The notes under the pieces: generated by a model | Told to the model about the DNA's origin: nothing | The model's input: the letters and a program-made list of their open reading frames with translations, nothing else | Databases searched by the model: none | Source of the DNA: Deinococcus sp. | GTDB lineage: Bacteria > Deinococcota > Deinococci > Deinococcales > Deinococcaceae | Assembly (NCBI RefSeq): GCF_025362455.1 | Contig: NZ_JANYGJ010000165.1 | Span: 1 to 26,604, forward strand | DNA: 26,604 bases | Reading direction: 5' to 3' | Program-made: the position numbers and the translations under genes | Part shown: in pieces, positions 21,227 to 26,604 of the stretch | How the letters are laid out: every line of letters begins with the position of its first letter | Numbering within the stretch: the first letter of the stretch is position 1

Positions 21227-22192
21227 ATGCATCCAGTCTTTTTCACCATTCCGGGCTTTGAACCCTTCGGTAGGCACCTCGGCCCGTTCACGATTGCCTG
21301 GTACGGCGTGCTGATGACGCTGGGCATCGCCGCCGGGGTGATGGTCGGCACGCGCCTGGCCCGAAAGCGCGGCCTGAGCGAGCAACTCTTCTCCGACATG
21401 ATTATGTACGGGCTGATCTTCGGCTTCGTCGGTGCCCGGCTGTTTTTCGTGGTCACCTCCTGGGAGCTGTTCCGGGGCAAGAGCGGGTTGCCGCTGCTCT
21501 ACGACATCATCAACATTCGCCAGGGCGGCATCAGCATCCACGGCGGGCTGATCTTCGGCGTCGGGGCGCTGGTGTACCTGGCCCGCAAGTACCGGGTCAA
21601 CTTCTACCAGTACGCCGATCTGTTCGTGCCGGGCGTGGCCTTCGCCATCATCGGCGGGCGGCTGGGCAACATCATGAACGGCTCGGATACGGTGGGGCGC
21701 GTCACCAACTGGGCCGTCGGCTACCGCTGGCCGGACTGGGCACGCGGCTTTCACGACGCCATGTGCAACCCCGGCACCGAGCTGAATCTGGCCAAGTACT
21801 GCCAGACTGTCGGCGGCCAGCAGGTCATGACCGCCCCGGTGCATTTCACCCAGATGTACGGCGTGATTATTGGCGTCATCCTGTCGTTCGCGGCGTTTTA
21901 CTGGCTGCGCTCGCCGCGTCCCGGCTGGACCTTCTGGCAGTTCTGGCTGTGGTACAGCGTGCTGCGGGCGGGCTGGGAGGAGACCTTTCGCCTCAATCCG
22001 CTCTCGCCGACGCTGTATCTCAGCGAGGGCCTCGACAAAGCGGGCATCGGTCTGCTGACCCTGACGCAGCTTCTGAGTCTGCCGCTGATTCTCATCGCGC
22101 CGTTTCTGCTGCTGCGCATCGCCCGGCGCCCGGCGGTGCCGTTCGGCGAGCCGAATCAGGCGGAAGGCACCGCCCAGCCCCACAAGTCCTGA
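21227..22192 (+). CDS. lgt: Prolipoprotein diacylglyceryl transferase
   Basis: Moves diacylglycerol from phosphatidylglycerol to the lipobox Cys of prolipoproteins, first step of lipoprotein maturation; in this window the proteins at 508 and 14111 would be substrates. 321 aa, multi-pass. Motifs: FTIAWYGVLMTLG, GGISIHGGLIFG (conserved His) and signature GRLGNIMNGSDTVGR with the essential Arg. The usual GRxGNFxNGE has Ser-Asp where Glu is common. An extra loop (about 175-205, with two Cys) is Deinococcus-like or lineage-specific. Start ATG 21227; TAAAGT at 21210-21215 is a possible -10. Confidence 0.96.
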   Translation: MHPVFFTIPGFEPFGRHLGPFTIAWYGVLMTLGIAAGVMVGTRLARKRGLSEQLFSDMIMYGLIFGFVGARLFFVVTSWELFRGKSGLPLLYDIINIRQGGISIHGGLIFGVGALVYLARKYRVNFYQYADLFVPGVAFAIIGGRLGNIMNGSDTVGRVTNWAVGYRWPDWARGFHDAMCNPGTELNLAKYCQTVGGQQVMTAPVHFTQMYGVIIGVILSFAAFYWLRSPRPGWTFWQFWLWYSVLRAGWEETFRLNPLSPTLYLSEGLDKAGIGLLTLTQLLSLPLILIAPFLLLRIARRPAVPFGEPNQAEGTAQPHKS

Positions 22193-22209
22193 ACGCCCGC
22201 TGAGGTCTT

Positions 22210-22247
22210 GCCCGCGCCGCGCCCGGTTTCCCTTGCCCGGCGCGGGC
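22210..22247 (+). terminator. Hairpin after lgt
   Basis: GCCCGCGCCG (22210-22219) pairs perfectly with CGGCGCGGGC (22238-22247), followed by TTCGTGTTG. The 3' arm end and tail are then duplicated twice in 18-bp units. Confidence 0.65.
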
Positions 22248-22283
22248 TTCGTGTTGTCAGCGGGCTTCGTGTTGTCAGCGGGC
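22242..22283. repeat. 18-bp tandem repeat, 2.3 units, copying the terminator tail
   Basis: GCGGGCTTCGTGTTGTCA occurs at 22242 and 22260, with a partial third unit. The first unit is the 3' arm and tail of the lgt terminator. Confidence 0.85.
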
Positions 22284-22381
22284 ATGGTCGCGGCGGCTGG
22301 CGCCTGACCTGGGAAGGCTGCCGGTAATCTGCGGCATCAACTGTTTCGCGTACCAGGCGGCCCAGCCCCCAGACTGGTAGA

Positions 22382-22423
22382 GCTAAGCTGGTCGGGCTAA
22401 GCTGGTCGGGCTAAACTGACCGG
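22382..22423. repeat. 14-bp tandem repeat, 3 units, before glmU
   Basis: GCTAA(G/A)CTG(G/A)(T/C)CGG units start at 22382, 22396 and 22410. They end about 40 bases upstream of the glmU start. Confidence 0.88.
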
Positions 22424-22464
22424 GCAGCCAGCGAAAAAAGTAGCTTAAACTGAGGTCGATTCCC

Positions 22465-24060
<1,596 letters not shown>

Positions 24061-24066
24061 GCGCGG

Positions 24067-24102
24067 CACCTCTGCCCGCTTCGTGAAGACCCGAAGCAGG
24101 TG
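24067..24102 (+). terminator. Possible hairpin after glmU
   Basis: GCTTCG (24078-24083) pairs with CGAAGC (24092-24097), extended by CACCT/AGGTG with an internal bulge. No T tract, so termination is uncertain. Confidence 0.35.
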
Positions 24103-24171
24103 GCCTTCGACGCTTCTTTATGTTCGGGGGCGAGACTGGAACCGGATACATCCGCCGGGCTCCCCGGCGCG

Positions 24172-24177
24172 TATAAC
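24172..24177 (+). promoter_or_regulatory. -10-like TATAAC upstream of tatA
   Basis: TATAACTAT stands out from the GC-rich surroundings, about 80 bases before the tatA start. The -35 is weak. Confidence 0.4.
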
Positions 24178-24256
24178 TATCTGAAGCGGCGCAGGAGCGT
24201 TTCTGCGCTCAAGACCCACTCACCCGCGCCGCATTTGGGCGTTTCAAAGGAGCTTT

Positions 24257-24427
24257 ATGGGACCTATGGAAGTTATTCTGATCGTGCTGGTCGTCGTGTT
24301 GCTGTTCGGCGCCAAGAAGATTCCCGAAATCGCCAAGGGCTTGGGCCAGGGCATCAAGGAATTCAAGTCGTCGACCAAGGACAGCACCGATACGACCCTC
24401 TCGCCGCGCAAAGACAGCGACGTCTGA
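24257..24427 (+). CDS. tatA: Sec-independent translocase protein TatA
   Basis: 56 aa. Starts MGPMEVILIVLVVVLLFGAK (short membrane helix), then KIPEIAKGLGQGIKEFK, the amphipathic helix typical of TatA, and a short charged tail. TatA subunits assemble around TatBC to let folded, twin-arginine proteins cross the membrane. Start ATG 24257 with AAAGGAG at 24246-24252. The conserved Phe-Gly hinge (LFGAKKIPE) is present. tatC follows 16 bases downstream and no separate tatB is seen, as in many minimal TatAC systems. Confidence 0.95.
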   Translation: MGPMEVILIVLVVVLLFGAKKIPEIAKGLGQGIKEFKSSTKDSTDTTLSPRKDSDV

Positions 24428-24443
24428 AGGCGGGGGCGCGCTC

Positions 24444-25217
24444 ATGATGAAACCCACCGCCGATGGCAGCGCGCCCATCTTCGATCACCTCGAAGAACTG
24501 CGCCGCCGCATTCTGTATAGCTTAGTTTTCCTGGTGGTCGGCGCGGGCCTGGCCTGGACGAAGGTGCCTGCCATTATCCTGCTGCTCAAAGAACCGCTGA
24601 CCCATACCGATCTGTACAAAGCCAACAAGTTGCAACTGGTCGCCACCGCGCTGCCTGAGCAGCTCATCCTGAGCTTCACCATCGCGCTGTGGGCGGGTCT
24701 GGCTATCGCGCTGCCGTTCGTGCTGCACCAGCTCTGGCTGTTTATCGCGCCGGGCCTGTATCCGCAGGAACGCAAATACGCCGGGCCGTTCGTGATCGGC
24801 GCGGGCTTTAGCTTCCTGGCCGGGGCGGCGTTTTGCTACTACATGATCCTGCCGCCGATGGTCAAATTCCTGGTCGACTTTCTGGGCGGCGCGGTGGCGG
24901 GCATCTTCTCCATCGGCACCTACATGGGCCAACTGGTGACGCTGCTGGTGGCCTTTGGGCTGTGCTTCGAGATTCCCATCGTGGCGGTGCTGCTGACCCG
25001 CATCGGCATCGTCAACCATGTGATGCTGGGCAAGCTGCGCAGGTACGCCTTCATCGTCTGCCTGATCCTGGCCGCCGTGATTACCCCGACGCCCGATCCG
25101 GTCAATATGAGTATCGCCGCCGCGCCGCTGTACCTGCTGTACGAACTCGGTGTGGTGCTCTCGCGCTTCTTCCGGGTTCGCCCTGAAGCGGCGCTGGAGT
25201 CCGGCTCGCCCGTCTGA
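24444..25217 (+). CDS. tatC: Sec-independent translocase protein TatC
   Basis: Receptor for twin-arginine signal peptides. 257 aa with six membrane helices. The N-terminal FDHLEELRRRILYSL is the family signature; other conserved elements are WLFIAPGLYPQERKYAGPFV (first periplasmic-to-membrane passage), LCFEIPIV and AAVITPTPDPVNMSI. Two consecutive ATGs at 24444; no strong ribosome site, so translation may be coupled to tatA. The end is followed by a clear terminator. Confidence 0.97.
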   Translation: MMKPTADGSAPIFDHLEELRRRILYSLVFLVVGAGLAWTKVPAIILLLKEPLTHTDLYKANKLQLVATALPEQLILSFTIALWAGLAIALPFVLHQLWLFIAPGLYPQERKYAGPFVIGAGFSFLAGAAFCYYMILPPMVKFLVDFLGGAVAGIFSIGTYMGQLVTLLVAFGLCFEIPIVAVLLTRIGIVNHVMLGKLRRYAFIVCLILAAVITPTPDPVNMSIAAAPLYLLYELGVVLSRFFRVRPEAALESGSPV

Positions 25218-25268
25218 GCGGCGCCGTGAAAGTGGCCTGAGTGTCCCCGGTACACCTTTCAATTGACT

Positions 25269-25302
25269 AGTGCGCCCCGCCACAGAGCCGGGCGCACTTT
25301 TT
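25269..25302 (+). terminator. Intrinsic terminator after tatC
   Basis: AGTGCGCCC (25269-25277) pairs perfectly with GGGCGCACT (25290-25298), followed by TTTT. The last T is also the first base of the next promoter's -10. Confidence 0.85.
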
Positions 25303-25307
25303 ACACT
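25302..25307 (+). promoter_or_regulatory. -10 hexamer TACACT for the chorismate mutase/DAHP synthase gene
   Basis: TACACT ends six bases before ATG 25314, giving a probable leaderless mRNA. The spacer and -35 region are the tatC terminator hairpin itself, so terminator and promoter are interlocked. Confidence 0.6.
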
Positions 25308-25313
25308 GTGCAG

Positions 25314-26465
<1,152 letters not shown>

Positions 26466-26468
<3 letters not shown>

Positions 26469-26604
26469 AGCAAGTGGCATAATAAGTACATGCGAACGAT
26501 TGTGGGCGCCAGGGGCTACGGTATCGAGCTGAGAGAACGCATCGTCAAAGCCGTCCAGAACGGCGAAAATATCGATAACGTCGCTCGGAAGTTTGAAGTG
26601 CATC
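26466..26604 (+). mobile_element. Left part of an IS630-type insertion sequence, cut by window end
   Basis: The presumed left end TAGAGCA at 26466 resembles the terminal repeat of the MITE-like element (17 of 21 bases from 26466 match the minus-strand end of 17577-17557). IS630 elements insert at TA, and the TA here is part of the stop codon of the preceding gene. The right end is outside the window, so element length and terminal repeat cannot be confirmed. Confidence 0.6.
26490..26604 (+). CDS. IS630-family transposase, N-terminal fragment
   Basis: 38 codons to the window end: MRTIVGARGYGIELRERIVK, continuing AVQNGENIDNVARKFEV. This is the start of the helix-turn-helix of IS630-type transposases (pattern Y-x-DLRERVV-AV--G-s---AA-rFgVs). 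A CATAAT hexamer lies six bases before the ATG (26478-26483). Whether the gene is intact cannot be seen. Confidence 0.75.
   Translation, partial: MRTIVGARGYGIELRERIVKAVQNGENIDNVARKFEVH

Overview
The window is high-GC chromosomal DNA whose gene content, high use of -10 hexamers (TANNNT) placed 6-9 nt upstream of start codons, paired OmpH proteins and abundance of small non-coding repeats point to the Deinococcus lineage. This assignment is inferred from sequence character and gene families; no search was run.

Layout. 1-507: end of a 125-bp repeat element, then a strong promoter with a palindrome over its -10. 508-2820: lipoprotein beta-1,3-glucanase (GH64) with two AbfB domains. 2876-4963 (minus): rpsP-khpA-rimM-trmD, the ribosomal protein S16 / 16S maturation / tRNA m1G37 cluster. 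5417-9001 (minus): ftsE, ftsX and an EnvC-like murein hydrolase activator, with a 439-bp repeat-filled gap between ftsE and ftsX. 9392-10708: S41 carboxyl-terminal processing protease. 10882-11574: TrmB-type regulator. 11575-12212: repeat-rich region without a gene. 12213-12833 (minus): CBS/ACT protein. 12920-14101: two OmpH/Skp-like periplasmic proteins. 14111-14620: small lipoprotein. 14735-15757 (minus): asd, preceded by a threonine-rich leader peptide and an intrinsic terminator. 16023-16334 (minus): unknown. 16518-17126 (minus): plsY. 17712-18914: MalE-like binding protein without transport partners, bracketed by repeat elements. 19318-20151 (minus): exported barrel-like protein. 20421-22192: DUF456 protein, glutaredoxin-like protein, lgt. 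22465-24060: glmU. 24257-25217: tatA-tatC. 25314-26468: chorismate mutase/DAHP synthase. 26490-end: start of an IS630-type transposase.

Much of the window serves the cell envelope: lipid precursor (plsY), lipoprotein maturation (lgt), peptidoglycan precursor (glmU), division-linked hydrolase control (ftsEX/envC), export (tatAC), periplasmic chaperones (OmpH) and proteolysis (S41).

The most interesting signals are: (1) a leaderless 14-codon peptide with six Thr codons followed by a terminator hairpin with six U ahead of asd, which looks like a threonine attenuator; (2) a 125-bp MITE-like repeat (copies at 1-102 and 17451-17577, opposite orientations) whose end matches the presumed left end of the IS630-type element at 26466; (3) a second, 135-bp element with 12-bp terminal inverted repeats touching the malE stop codon; (4) many short tandem repeats at gene edges, with a period of mostly 14 bp outside genes and 15 or 18 bp inside genes, two of them duplicating a stop codon.
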